Shown: positions 24,839-33,156, counted from the first letter of the stretch. The stretch: DNA of 47,475 nt from JAZNLR01 sp045579195 (GCA_045579195.1 JAZNLR010000010.1:1-47475); one strand, 5' to 3'. A program made the numbers and translations. The notes: generated by a model from the letters alone, not told the origin.

Positions 24839-25896
24839 TTTTTGACGATCTCCAAAATTGTGTTGAGGCAAACTTCCATCTGCTCTTTCGTTCCAACGGT
24901 GATGCGAACGAAATCCGCAATACGCGGTTTTTGGAAGTTACGAACGAGAATCCCTCTCTCCTTCAACATCTGATAGAGCTTTAAACCGGAGATCTTTTCC
25001 GAGCGCGCGAAGACAAAATTTGAGCCCGAGGGCAGAACTTCAAATCCGCTCTCCTCCAAGTGCTTTGCAAAGAGGTCGCGCGTTTCCACAACCTCGCTTG
25101 CCGCCTCGTCGTAATACGCCTTATCCAAAACCGCCGCCGTTGCCATCTTTTGGGTGAGCATTGAAACGGGATAGCTGTTGAAGCTGTCTTTGATCTTAAA
25201 ATATCCTTCGATCGTGTGCGCGTTTGCAATTGCATACCCACAGCGAATGCCCGCCAACGCATAGCTCTTTGAGAAGGTCTGCACGACGATGAGGTTGTCA
25301 AATTTCTCAATAAGCGGAACGCAGGAAACGCCGCAAAAATCGACATACGCCTCATCCACGATGACAGGAATGTTCGGGTTTGCGCGCAAGATCTTTTCAA
25401 TCTCAGAAAGCGCAAGAACGCGCCCCGTCGGTGCGTTCGGGTTTGCCAAGATGATACCCTGTGCATCCGGAAGGTTGCAATAATCTTCCGCAATGATCTC
25501 AAACGCCTCGTTCAAAGGGACGGTCTCATAATCTACGCCGAAAAACGCGCAGTACACAGGATAGAAGGAGTACGTCACGTCCGCAAAGTACACCTTGCCC
25601 TGCCCGGGCGTGAACAGCGTGGGAAACGAGAGCGCCAACACCTCGTCGCTTCCGTTGCCGACATACACATTTTCCGCCTTTACGCCGCGAACGGACGCGA
25701 TCGCCTCACGAAGGTCACGACACTCAGGATCTGGATAAAGGCGCAGAGAAGAAACATCCTCTTCGAGGGCTTTTTTGACGTGCGCAGAGGGCGCAAACGG
25801 ATTCTCATTGGTGTTCAGTTTGATGTACCGTTTATCCTTCGGCTGTTCCCCTGCAGTATACGGCGCGATGGATTCGCACAATCTGCTCAAGCGCAT
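24835..25896 (-). CDS. hisC: Histidinol-phosphate aminotransferase
   Basis: PLP-dependent class I/II aminotransferase of 353 residues, typical for HisC, which turns imidazole-acetol phosphate into histidinol phosphate with glutamate. KLNTNENPFAPS near the start is the characteristic HisC block, the cofactor region includes ILANPNAPTG and VIVDEAYVDF, and the PLP lysine is in TFSKSYALAGIRCGY. The family also contains tyrosine/phenylalanine aminotransferases. No other his gene is in the window, so a wider role is possible. ATG 25894-25896 follows AAGGAG. First gene of the operon. Confidence 0.88.
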   Translation of the reverse strand: MRLSRLCESIAPYTAGEQPKDKRYIKLNTNENPFAPSAHVKKALEEDVSSLRLYPDPECRDLREAIASVRGVKAENVYVGNGSDEVLALSFPTLFTPGQGKVYFADVTYSFYPVYCAFFGVDYETVPLNEAFEIIAEDYCNLPDAQGIILANPNAPTGRVLALSEIEKILRANPNIPVIVDEAYVDFCGVSCVPLIEKFDNLIVVQTFSKSYALAGIRCGYAIANAHTIEGYFKIKDSFNSYPVSMLTQKMATAAVLDKAYYDEAASEVVETRDLFAKHLEESGFEVLPSGSNFVFARSEKISGLKLYQMLKERGILVRNFQKPRIADFVRITVGTKEQMEVCLNTILEIVKK

Positions 25897-25939
25897 ATTT
25901 CTTTCTCCTTTTTTCTTGCAAAATGTTAAGCGCAACGTT

Positions 25940-25968
25940 AGTGTATCACGAAACGGGAGTCTTGTCAA
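25940..25968 (-). promoter_or_regulatory. Sigma-A promoter for hisC-queG-HAD
   Basis: Minus-strand TTGACA and TACACT with 17-base spacer. Confidence 0.8.
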
Positions 25969-26040
25969 TTCCATTTCAAAGTTCACAAAAAGTTCACCCT
26001 GTTTTCATTTTACTTTCACATCCGTATGCAATAATAAAAC

Positions 26041-26307
26041 CATCAGATAGCGAGAACCAATCAATCATTTTTTTTACTCCAAATATTGACTGTCGGTATT
26101 CCGAGGGCGAATCCGATGGAACAGTCTCTTGCCGATCGTGTCCAATCGGCGCACGGAAGCGATTGCAACGCATCCGTGTGAAAAAAGCACGACGGCGAGA
26201 TGCCCTCGAACCCCAATTTGCAAACCTCACTTATAGAAGACACTTCTATAATGGTTCATCTTCCTCTTTGGACGGGTGCTTCGAAAGAAGCGCCCGTTCT
26301 TTTTTTT
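26041..26307 (+). ncRNA. Orphan structured non-coding RNA, unassigned
   Basis: The 442-base gap between hisC and trmO holds a stand-alone RNA with its own terminator. Nested pairings seen by eye: P1 GAACCA (26054-26059) with TGGTTC (26252-26257); P2 CAAA-TA-TTG (26080-26088) with CAATTTG (26215-26221); P3 CGAGGGC (26102-26108) with GCCCTCG (26202-26208). Inside P3 are hairpins GCCGAT/ATCGGC (26131-26150) and GCACGGAAGCG/CGCATCCGTGT (26151-26179); outside it TTATAGAAG/CTTCTATAA (26231-26251). GACTGT (26088-26093) can also pair with ACAGTC (26121-26126), crossing P3 like a pseudoknot. It ends in a GAAA-capped terminator. No plausible ORF. Both neighbouring genes point the other way, so it is not a leader. 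Candidates are 6S or raiA-type RNA, but I cannot match either. The 5' end is approximate. Confidence 0.65.
26272..26307 (+). terminator. Intrinsic terminator of the structured RNA
   Basis: Eleven-pair stem ACGGGTGCTTC / GAAGCGCCCGT (one wobble) closed by a GAAA tetraloop, then TCTTTTTTTT on the plus strand. The minus strand has no T tail here. Confidence 0.88.
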
Positions 26308-26309
26308 GC

Positions 26310-26340
26310 AGAAAAAAAGAGGAGCATTTTGTTCCTCTTC
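26310..26340 (-). terminator. Terminator of deoR-type gene and trmO
   Basis: Minus-strand AAGAGGA / TCCTCTT stem with a 9-base loop followed by TTTTTTT; it begins at the trmO stop codon. Confidence 0.7.
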
Positions 26341-27010
26341 ATTCCACTTCATTCACTTCCACAATGACGGCCTTTTCCCCCTTCACGGAGAACGCAACGT
26401 CAAACGCGCCGTACCGCATACGATAGATACGCGTTTCATCCTCTTGGTATGACGGGCGCGGGTCGTCCTCAATGCAGTCTGCAACGGCAATGCGATCCGC
26501 TTCGGGCAGACGGTTCAAAAGCCCGTTCTCGTCCTCCACAAAAAGTCGGTGCTCAACGAACGCTTCTGCGTATCCTCCGACCGCTTCGGGATGACAGTCT
26601 GCAAACGGGAGGTATGGCTTGATGTCAAAGATGGGCGTTCCGTCCAAAAGGTCTGCGCTCTCAACGACGAGAATGTCCCCCTCTTTCGTTCCGCGCTCGA
26701 CGCCCACAAGTTTTACGCACGAAAGACCGATGGGATTCGGGCGGAAGGGCGAGCGGGAAGCAAACACGCCCACTCTTCGGTTTCCTCCAAGCCGAGGCGG
26801 GCGGACGGTGGGAGACCATCCTTCGCGGTGCGCCTTTGAAAAGTCAAAAATCAACCAAAGATGGCTGAACCCTTCGATCTCACGAAGCGCTTCAGGGCTG
26901 CGAAATTCCGGCTCGAACACCACACGCGAAACCGTTCTTGCACGGCCGCTTTGGCGCGGAATGCCAAACTTATCCTTGAATTCGTTTTGGATGTGTGCAA
27001 TGATCTTCAT
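26339..27010 (-). CDS. trmO: tRNA (N6-threonylcarbamoyladenosine37) methyltransferase
   Basis: SAM-dependent tRNA methyltransferase (UPF0066/YaeB family) that adds the N6-methyl group to t6A37 of threonine tRNAs. 223 residues. Family blocks: FGIPRQSGRA at the N-terminus, FSHLWLIFDF, RVGVFASRSPFRPNPIGLS (the strongest signature) and DLLDGTPIFDIKPYLPF. The start is ATG 27008-27010; a TTG two codons earlier overlaps the regulator's stop as TTGA and cannot be excluded. No strong ribosome-binding site is seen, so translation may be coupled to the upstream regulator gene. Confidence 0.93.
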   Translation of the reverse strand: MKIIAHIQNEFKDKFGIPRQSGRARTVSRVVFEPEFRSPEALREIEGFSHLWLIFDFSKAHREGWSPTVRPPRLGGNRRVGVFASRSPFRPNPIGLSCVKLVGVERGTKEGDILVVESADLLDGTPIFDIKPYLPFADCHPEAVGGYAEAFVEHRLFVEDENGLLNRLPEADRIAVADCIEDDPRPSYQEDETRIYRMRYGAFDVAFSVKGEKAVIVEVNEVE

Positions 27011-27012
27011 GT

Positions 27013-27711
27013 TCAAAGCTCGTCAATAACTGCCTCCACTTCGTTGACGGGACAGATGTTATATAAGTACTGCTTGTTGCGCTTATTGCTGTCGCAAAGA
27101 TAAATCTGTTTTTTCGAATGCTTGATCATCATCTTGCGAATGCGCGCTTCTTCCACGGAAGAATCGGTGATCATTCCATTTTCCATAAAACCACGGCTGG
27201 AGAAAAAGAGGATGTCCGCGTTGAAATTCGCGATGAACGCCTCCGCCTCACTTCCGACGAATGCGATAGAGTGAAGAAGCATCATGCCGCCCGTGCAGTA
27301 ATTTCGGATGCCGCGTTCAGCAAGGCGCATCGAGACCTTTGGGCTGTTTGTGATGACGACGAGGTCCTGGAAGCGAGAAAGGTGCGGGATGAGGTAAGAA
27401 ACGGTGGAAGACGCATCCATAAAGATAACGCTTCCATCCTCAATATAGCGCGCGGCACGCTCTGCAATGAGTGCTTTTGACTCATTGTTTTGATCCTCTC
27501 GCACAAGGAGCGGAATCTCGCATTCGGAAACGTTACGCAGCATCACGCCACCGTGCGTACGGCGAACTTTCCCTTGACGCTCAAGCTCACTGAGATCTCT
27601 TCTGATGGTAGGCTGGCTGACAAAGAGCATTTCCGCAAGCTTTGTCACGCTAATGCTCTTGTTCTTTTGCAGTATATCCAAAATCTCTTCCTGTCTTTCC
27701 AAATGAAACAT
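27013..27711 (-). CDS. DeoR-family transcriptional regulator
   Basis: A 232-residue repressor. The N-terminal DeoR helix-turn-helix reads ERQEEILDILQKNKSISV followed by VSQPTIRRDLSELERQGKVRRTHGG. The C-terminal DeoRC sensor domain (sugar-phosphate-binding, NagB-like) includes IFMDASSTVSYLIPHL and VVITNS. Divergent from a polyol-type dehydrogenase and a ketose-phosphate epimerase, which it most likely controls. TTTCGTTTTC elements in the shared gap (27740-27754 and 27811-27821) are the kind of T-rich sites DeoR members bind. Start ATG 27709-27711 after AAGGGAG; a frame extension of eight codons is unlikely. Confidence 0.9.
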   Translation of the reverse strand: MFHLERQEEILDILQKNKSISVTKLAEMLFVSQPTIRRDLSELERQGKVRRTHGGVMLRNVSECEIPLLVREDQNNESKALIAERAARYIEDGSVIFMDASSTVSYLIPHLSRFQDLVVITNSPKVSMRLAERGIRNYCTGGMMLLHSIAFVGSEAEAFIANFNADILFFSSRGFMENGMITDSSVEEARIRKMMIKHSKKQIYLCDSNKRNKQYLYNICPVNEVEAVIDEL

Positions 27712-27739
27712 AGAAACTCCCTTCCAAACTTTCATTTTA

Positions 27740-27754
27740 TTTCGTTTTCTTTCG
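27740..27754. promoter_or_regulatory. Putative DeoR-type operator 1
   Basis: TTTCGTTTTCTTTCG, next to a TAAAAT (27734-27739, minus strand) that may be the regulator's -10. Shares TTTCGTTTTC with the site at 27811. Confidence 0.5.
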
Positions 27755-27800
27755 CAGTGATTGAACTTTGAAGATTTTTTCTCAACATCACCGCCACTTG

Positions 27801-27829
27801 TTGACTTTTTCTTTCGTTTTCCGTATTAT
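27801..27829 (+). promoter_or_regulatory. Sigma-A promoter of dehydrogenase-epimerase pair with operator 2 in the spacer
   Basis: TTGACT and TATTAT with 17-base spacer. The spacer contains CTTTCGTTTTC (27811-27821), the second copy of the putative DeoR element, so binding would block RNA polymerase. Confidence 0.75.
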
Positions 27830-27863
27830 AACACATATAAAGCAAAAAGAAAAGAGGCTAGAA

Positions 27864-28874
27864 ATGAAATCTTCGACAAAATGTGCAAATCTGCACGCGG
27901 TTGGTGACTTGCGCTATGAATCCATCTCCCTTCCCGAATGCGCGGAAGATGAGGTTTTGCTCGCGGTCAAAAGCTGTGGCATTTGCGGAAGTGACGTTGG
28001 GCGCGTTTTCAAAAAGGGAACGTATCACTTTCCCACCGTCATTGGACACGAATTCTCGGGTGAAGTGATCTTTGACCCCAAAGGAGAGCTGACCGGAAAG
28101 GGTGTTGTCGTCTTCCCTTTGCTTCCCTGCTTTGTTTGCGAAAGCTGCAAGAACCAAAATTACGCAACCTGTTCGAATTACGATTATTACGGCTCCCGCC
28201 GCGACGGAGGCATGTCTGAATTCCTCGTCGTCAAGCGTTGGAACCTTCTCCTTCTTCCTGAAAACATCAGCTTTGATGTCGGAGCGATGTGCGAACCCAT
28301 CTCGGTTGCACGCCACGCGACCTTGAAGTTGAACGTCAAGGAAGGCGAAAATCTTCTCATCTCGGGCGCAGGCCCCATCGGCCTCGTTGCGGCGCAGTGG
28401 GCAAAGTCCTTCGGGGTTCAGAACGTCTTCTTCTTCGACATCGACGCGCGTAAGGTTGAGTTTGCAAAGTCGATGGGCTTCTTGGAATATACCGACGGAA
28501 CGCAAGTTGATTGCGTCATCGAGGGAACGGGCAATGAAAATGCGCTTGCGCGCTGTCTTTCCGCGCTCAAACCCTTCGGAAGGATCGTCCTGATGGGTAA
28601 CCCATCTGGCGACGTCCACCTCTCACAAAAAACGTACTGGCAGATTCTCCGCAAAGAGCTCACTTTGCTCGGAACGTGGAACTCGTCATACGCAGAACAT
28701 CAGAACGACTGGGAAGAGAGCTTGAAGGCGCTTTCCGAACACAAGCTGAACGTCGAACCCCTCATCACACACCGCTTCCCTCTTTCGGAATGCAACGAAG
28801 CGTTTGCAATGATGACGGACGGAAAAACGTTCTACAACAAAGTTATGCTCGTGATGAATCGCGAGGAGGAATGA
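27864..28874 (+). CDS. Zinc-dependent polyol dehydrogenase (GatD-like)
   Basis: A 336-residue medium-chain dehydrogenase. SCGICGSD and the GHEFSGEV block (GHE) carry catalytic zinc ligands; a structural-zinc loop with four Cys follows (CFVCESCKNQNYATC); the NAD site is ISGAGPIGLVAAQWAK. Extended similarity to galactitol-1-phosphate 5-dehydrogenase is evident by eye (GSDVGRVFKKG, PLLPCF, YYGSRRDGGMSEFLVVKR, ILRKELTLLGTW). It therefore probably oxidises a polyol phosphate or sugar alcohol. No PTS gene is nearby. ATG 27864 follows AGAGG. Its stop and the epimerase ATG are separated by one base. Confidence 0.85.
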   Translation: MKSSTKCANLHAVGDLRYESISLPECAEDEVLLAVKSCGICGSDVGRVFKKGTYHFPTVIGHEFSGEVIFDPKGELTGKGVVVFPLLPCFVCESCKNQNYATCSNYDYYGSRRDGGMSEFLVVKRWNLLLLPENISFDVGAMCEPISVARHATLKLNVKEGENLLISGAGPIGLVAAQWAKSFGVQNVFFFDIDARKVEFAKSMGFLEYTDGTQVDCVIEGTGNENALARCLSALKPFGRIVLMGNPSGDVHLSQKTYWQILRKELTLLGTWNSSYAEHQNDWEESLKALSEHKLNVEPLITHRFPLSECNEAFAMMTDGKTFYNKVMLVMNREEE

Positions 28875-28875
28875 T

Positions 28876-29541
28876 ATGAAAAAACAGATTTCCCCGTCCG
28901 TTATGTGTGCGGACTTCTTCGCTTTGAAGGACTGCATCCAACAGTTTGAAGACAACAATATTGAATATATCCACGTGGATATCATGGACGGATCCTTCGT
29001 CCCCAACTTTACGCTCGGAACAGACTTTGTGAAGAAGCTCAAGGCAAACACCTCCATCCCCCTTGACATCCACCTGATGATCGACGACCCCGAGCAGAAG
29101 TTGGAGTGGTTCGCTTTCGGCCCGAATGATTATGTTTCCGTGCATTACGAATCCACCCCGCACCTCCACAAGGCGATCGCGGCGATCAAGGCGCGCGGTG
29201 CAAAGGCGATGGTTGCCATCAATCCCGCAACCCCCATCTCGGTCTTGGAAGACATCCTTGATGAGATCGACGCCGTTCTCGTCATGACCGTAAATCCCGG
29301 CTTTGCAGGGCAAAAGCTCGTCGAACCCACACTCAAGAAGATCCGCAAGCTTCGTGACTTCTTGGATGCCAACGGATATGAGCACATTGAGATCGAAGCG
29401 GACGGAAACGTCAGCTTTGAAAATGCAAAGCGTATGAGTGAGGCAGGCGCAAACATCTTTGTTGCGGGAACGTCCAGCATCTTCAACCCCAACTTCTCCC
29501 TCTCCGAAGGAATTGAAAAGCTTCACAAGGTCATTGACTGA
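28876..29541 (+). CDS. Ketose-phosphate 3-epimerase (Rpe/AlsE family)
   Basis: A 221-residue (beta/alpha)8 epimerase. ISPSVMCADF, YIHVDIMDGSFVPNFTLG (HVD-MDG metal and catalytic residues), DIHLMI, MTVNPGFAGQKL and IEADGNVSFEN are all family blocks. Ribulose-phosphate epimerases usually read SVNPGFGGQ and D-allulose-6-phosphate epimerases MTVNPGFAGQKL, so the allulose-type branch is favoured. Directly coupled to the polyol dehydrogenase (ATG two bases after its stop), it would convert the keto sugar phosphate it makes. Terminator follows at 29551-29583. Confidence 0.85.
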   Translation: MKKQISPSVMCADFFALKDCIQQFEDNNIEYIHVDIMDGSFVPNFTLGTDFVKKLKANTSIPLDIHLMIDDPEQKLEWFAFGPNDYVSVHYESTPHLHKAIAAIKARGAKAMVAINPATPISVLEDILDEIDAVLVMTVNPGFAGQKLVEPTLKKIRKLRDFLDANGYEHIEIEADGNVSFENAKRMSEAGANIFVAGTSSIFNPNFSLSEGIEKLHKVID

Positions 29542-29550
29542 TTCAAACAA

Positions 29551-29583
29551 AAAAGCGGTCTTAAAAAAAGACCGCTTTTCTTT
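29551..29583. terminator. Bidirectional terminator between epimerase and GH42 genes
   Basis: Stem AAAAGCGGTCTT / AAGACCGCTTTT with T tails on both strands. Confidence 0.85.
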
Positions 29584-29596
29584 TTACACTTTTTTA

Positions 29597-31627
29597 TCAA
29601 AGTTTTTCATAGATGCGAACGCCAAACTTCTCTAAGCAGAGCGTTCCCTCTTCCACGCTGTCGGTTTCGAGGTTTCTCATCTTTCCGCCGAGGTCGACCT
29701 TCACTTCTGCATCGTTATAGTTTTCAACAAAGAGGTACACCTTTTCACCGTCCGTTCTCGTGTGCGCCGTGACGCCCTCGGGGGGATTGGGAATGTTACT
29801 TTCAAACTGAAGCTCTTTCAAAATCTGATCAAAGAGATGTTTTTTATACGCCCCCGTGTCGCGCGCGGCAACGTAAAACGCCGTCCCCTTACCAAAGCGA
29901 TTCTTGACAACGGCAGGCTCCCCTGCGAAGAAATCGGAAGCATATCTCGCGACGACTTCCGCTCCGGGAAGTGCGTGGATGTGCTCGCAGAAATCAACGA
30001 CTTCGAACTGTTTTCCGTCCGCTTCGATAAAGTTTTTCTCCTCGGGATAGAGGGAATCAATCTCCTCGTTCCAAACGCCGAAGACTTCCTTCAAGCCCTC
30101 CGCAGGAAGCCCGTGGAGATAGAAAAGGTCATTCTGATCAACGTACCCGGAGAGATATCCCGAAACAAGTGTTCCACCGTCCTTGACAAAGGAAATGAGG
30201 CTTTCAACCACCTCTTTTCTCATTGCGTACAGCATCGGCGCAACCACCAGATCGTACTTCGATAAATCCGCACGCGCGCTTACAATGTCAACATCGATTG
30301 CCCGCTTCCAGAATTCTGCATAGAAGGAAAGAACTGTCGCGTAGTACTTCTTGCCAAAGCGCGTGAATCCATCGCTTCCCTCAATTGCCCATTCAACCTC
30401 GGTATCGTAAATGACGGCCGCGCGAACCTTCGTTTTCGTTCCGAGAACCTCTTCGATCTTCTGCAAAGTCGCGCCAACTTCGGCAACCTCGCGGAAGGTT
30501 CTCGTGTTTTCATTTCCGACGTGGTCAACCACCGCACCGTGCTGACTTTCGCGGTTGCCGCGGCTCTTTCGCCACTGGAAGTACTGCACGGCGTCACTTC
30601 CGTGAGCAACTGCCTGCATCGCGGCAAGCTTGTGCATCCCGGGCTTTTTAAGCTTCGGATATCCGTGCCAATTTGCAACGCTGGGCGTGCTTTCCATCAA
30701 GACCCACGGTTTATCCTTAAACGCGCGGAATAGATCCATCGTTGCCGCGTGTTCGATCGCATTATAGAAATGGCCGTCCTCACCGGGCTTGTGCCAATAA
30801 GGATAGCTGTCGAGGGAGATGAAGTCCACTTCCTCGGAAATGCGGAAGTAATCCACGTCCATAAAGTGCACCATATAGTTGGTGGTCACGGGAAGATCGG
30901 AGAACTTGCGAATCGCCTGCACCTCATTTTTGATGAAATCCGCCGTTTGATGCGTGACGAAACGTCTCCAATTGAGACGCACAGGATTGTTGTTTTCACC
31001 GTAATCAAGTGGCGGCTCGATCTGGTCAAAGCTGTCATATTGATGGCTCCAGAAGGTCATCCACCAATCGTGATTGAGCTTTTCGATGTCGTTGTCGTAC
31101 TCCTTTCTTAACCAATCGCGGAAAGCTTCCACGCAGAGGTCGCAAAAACAGGTCCCGCCGTACTCATTGGAAATATGCCAGCCGATGACCGCAGGATGCT
31201 TTCCATATCGCTCTGCGAGCTTTTCATTGATTGCAGCAACCTTTTTGCGGTAGTATGGCGAGGTATAACAATGGTTATGGCGGAAGCCAAAGTGATTGCG
31301 ATGCCCCGTATTGTTGACGCGCAAGACCTCGGGATGCTGATCAGCCATCCAATGCGGGCGCGCCGCGGAAGGCGTTGCAAGGAAAACTCGGCCGCCGTTT
31401 TCATAGATGCGATCCAAGATTTCGTCCAACCACTCGAAATTATAAACCCCATCCTGCGGCTCAAGCATCGCCCACGAAAAAATGCCGACTGACATCTCGT
31501 TGCAGTTCGCAAGCTTCATCAAGCGCATATCCTCATCCCAAATGCCGGGAACATTGATCCACTGTTCTGGGTTATAGTCACCGCCATGCAAAAAATGGCG
31601 AAAGTTTTCGTTGATAAACTCCTTCAT
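29597..31627 (-). CDS. Beta-galactosidase, glycoside hydrolase family 42
   Basis: A 676-residue cytoplasmic enzyme without signal peptide. HGGDYNPEQW opens the catalytic TIM barrel, the acid/base is Glu155 in WHISNEYGG and the nucleophile Glu312 in VLMESTPS. Cys120, Cys160, Cys162 and Cys165 match the zinc-binding cysteines of GH42. The trimerisation and small C-terminal domains follow. It would cut beta-galactosides such as galactooligosaccharides. ATG 31625-31627 follows TGGAGG. A 16-bp palindrome just downstream of its -10 suggests repression by a LacI-type protein, which is not in the window. Confidence 0.95.
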   Translation of the reverse strand: MKEFINENFRHFLHGGDYNPEQWINVPGIWDEDMRLMKLANCNEMSVGIFSWAMLEPQDGVYNFEWLDEILDRIYENGGRVFLATPSAARPHWMADQHPEVLRVNNTGHRNHFGFRHNHCYTSPYYRKKVAAINEKLAERYGKHPAVIGWHISNEYGGTCFCDLCVEAFRDWLRKEYDNDIEKLNHDWWMTFWSHQYDSFDQIEPPLDYGENNNPVRLNWRRFVTHQTADFIKNEVQAIRKFSDLPVTTNYMVHFMDVDYFRISEEVDFISLDSYPYWHKPGEDGHFYNAIEHAATMDLFRAFKDKPWVLMESTPSVANWHGYPKLKKPGMHKLAAMQAVAHGSDAVQYFQWRKSRGNRESQHGAVVDHVGNENTRTFREVAEVGATLQKIEEVLGTKTKVRAAVIYDTEVEWAIEGSDGFTRFGKKYYATVLSFYAEFWKRAIDVDIVSARADLSKYDLVVAPMLYAMRKEVVESLISFVKDGGTLVSGYLSGYVDQNDLFYLHGLPAEGLKEVFGVWNEEIDSLYPEEKNFIEADGKQFEVVDFCEHIHALPGAEVVARYASDFFAGEPAVVKNRFGKGTAFYVAARDTGAYKKHLFDQILKELQFESNIPNPPEGVTAHTRTDGEKVYLFVENYNDAEVKVDLGGKMRNLETDSVEEGTLCLEKFGVRIYEKL

Positions 31628-31640
31628 TCTAACCTCCATG

Positions 31641-31656
31641 CGAAACAGTTGTTTCG
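31641..31656. promoter_or_regulatory. Palindromic operator before GH42 gene
   Basis: CGAAACA-GT-TGTTTCG, a perfect 7-2-7 palindrome located at about +6 to +21 of the predicted transcript, as for LacI/GalR-type repressors. Confidence 0.65.
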
Positions 31657-31668
31657 AAATATACGAGA

Positions 31669-31697
31669 ATTATAGCATATCCCCCACGGAACTTCAA
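31669..31697 (-). promoter_or_regulatory. Sigma-A promoter for GH42 gene
   Basis: Minus-strand TTGAAG and TATAAT with 17-base spacer. Confidence 0.8.
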
Positions 31698-31721
31698 GCC
31701 TTCTTTCAAATTATTCTCACG

Positions 31722-31762
31722 AAAAAAAGAAAGAGCAAAGCACATTGCTGCACTCCACTCTT
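31722..31762 (-). terminator. Terminator of HAD-GT2 operon
   Basis: Fourteen-pair stem (31731-31744 with 31749-31762), rich in G-U pairs and closed by GCAA on the minus strand, followed by TCTTTTTTTC. The remaining bases to the glycosyltransferase stop show nothing else. Confidence 0.65.
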
Positions 31763-31884
31763 CCTTTTAGGGGGGGAAAAAAGCATATTTAGGGATTTGC
31801 GCTTCTTTTTAATTTTTGAGCGCTATCATTGATTTTCGGTTTTCTCTCCTCCAATGAAGTGAAAACCACGTCAAATCTTACAAT

Positions 31885-33156
31885 TTATTCTTTCTTTTTA
31901 ATGACCTCTTCCACAGCCGTTTCGTCCTCGTGCGGAATCACTTTCCACTCGATCTTCAGAATCAGACAAAGCAAGCTGAGCGGAATGGTCACAAGGTGGA
32001 ACCACGGAATCAGAAATGCGTAAACAAGCTGTTTTTTCCTGCTGCAGTACACATGCTTCTGTTCGCGAATGAGAACAACGATCCCTTCCAAAAAAGAGCT
32101 CAAGTACAGCGAGGCCGCACCCAGCAGCAATCCTTTCAGCCAGGAAAGAACGGGAAGCGCTCCGCCCGAAAAAAAGGTGATCGCCGCACTCGTCACTGGG
32201 TAGATCGCACCGACAAACAGCGTGAACAGCCCGTATGGAAACACATAAAAGAAAATGTCATAGCAGGAGAATTTTTGAATCCCCTTCTGTCGGAAGATCC
32301 CGAGAAGGAGCTTATGCCCTGCTTTGAAGAAAACGGCAAGTCTTCCCTTGATCCAGCGCATTCGCTGACGGCACGCGATCTTGAAGCTGACGGGTTGTTC
32401 ATCAAAGAAAACGGCGCTCTCACAGGCGACGATCTTATAGCCGCGCGCAACGAGGTCGATGCAAAGCTCCGTGTCTTCCGTGAGGCAATGATAATGCCAG
32501 CCTTCTTTGAGACACTCGCTTGCAAGCAAGAAGCCTGTTCCTGCAAAGTGCGTCGTCGTGGAAAGAAGGGTTCTCGGGCGGTGCATGCAAAGCATACTCT
32601 TGCACCAATGCACGCCGTACGCCGCGGAGATGCAGTTTGCGTCAAAGTTCTTCGCGCAACGATATCCATTGACAACACGCGCACCGGAGTCAAAAACGTT
32701 GTTCATCTCCTTGACAAAATTCGCGGTCACAACGTTGTCCGCATCAAAGAAGAAATATCCTTCAAAGCTCTCGATCCCGTAATCTCGGGCGATGTTTTCA
32801 AAGAGAAACTCAAGCGCCCAGCCCTTGCGCGCCTTGGTCGGGTCAAATCGCTCGTATACAACAGCGCCATGTTCCCGCGCGATTTCCGCCGTCCGATCGG
32901 TGCAGTTGTCTGCAACGACAAACACGGTCAGCAAATCCTTTGGATAGTCCTGCGCGGAGAGACTCTTGAGAAGATTGCCGATCACGCACTCTTCATTTCG
33001 CGCCGCAACGACAACAGCATATCGGTGGTTCTCCTTTGCCGACGCAAACTCCTTTGGCTTTGCAAAAAATCCAATGACGTAATAAATCCCTTTGAACGCA
33101 ACCAAAACGGAAAAGACGGTCAAGATCCAGGATGTTATCTCGTTTAGCAAATCCAT
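31885..33156 (-). CDS. Membrane glycosyltransferase family 2 (processive type)
   Basis: A 423-residue inner-membrane synthase. One N-terminal helix is followed by a GT2 domain: VVVAARNEE, DNCTDRTAEIA, DADN (the DxD metal motif), LTEDTELCIDL (general base Asp) and RQRMRWIKGR (QRxRW). Three or more C-terminal helices follow. The D, DxD, TED, QRMRW set is typical of cellulose/hyaluronan/poly-GlcNAc-type synthases; the sugar is unknown. ATG 33154-33156 lies 10 bases after the HAD gene's stop with no strong ribosome-binding site, suggesting coupling. HAD and GT2 form one operon. Confidence 0.88.
   Translation of the reverse strand: MDLLNEITSWILTVFSVLVAFKGIYYVIGFFAKPKEFASAKENHRYAVVVAARNEECVIGNLLKSLSAQDYPKDLLTVFVVADNCTDRTAEIAREHGAVVYERFDPTKARKGWALEFLFENIARDYGIESFEGYFFFDADNVVTANFVKEMNNVFDSGARVVNGYRCAKNFDANCISAAYGVHWCKSMLCMHRPRTLLSTTTHFAGTGFLLASECLKEGWHYHCLTEDTELCIDLVARGYKIVACESAVFFDEQPVSFKIACRQRMRWIKGRLAVFFKAGHKLLLGIFRQKGIQKFSCYDIFFYVFPYGLFTLFVGAIYPVTSAAITFFSGGALPVLSWLKGLLLGAASLYLSSFLEGIVVLIREQKHVYCSRKKQLVYAFLIPWFHLVTIPLSLLCLILKIEWKVIPHEDETAVEEVIKKKE

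Noticed and set aside
26195..26230. Minus-strand GGGGTTCGAGGGC resembling a tRNA T-arm
   Set aside because: The required C after the loop is absent and no acceptor, D or anticodon arms fit; the segment is the 3' side of stem P3 of the plus-strand RNA.
31930..33147. 405-codon open frame on the plus strand
   Set aside because: Antisense to the GT2 gene, which has all catalytic motifs; the frame shows no recognisable domain.
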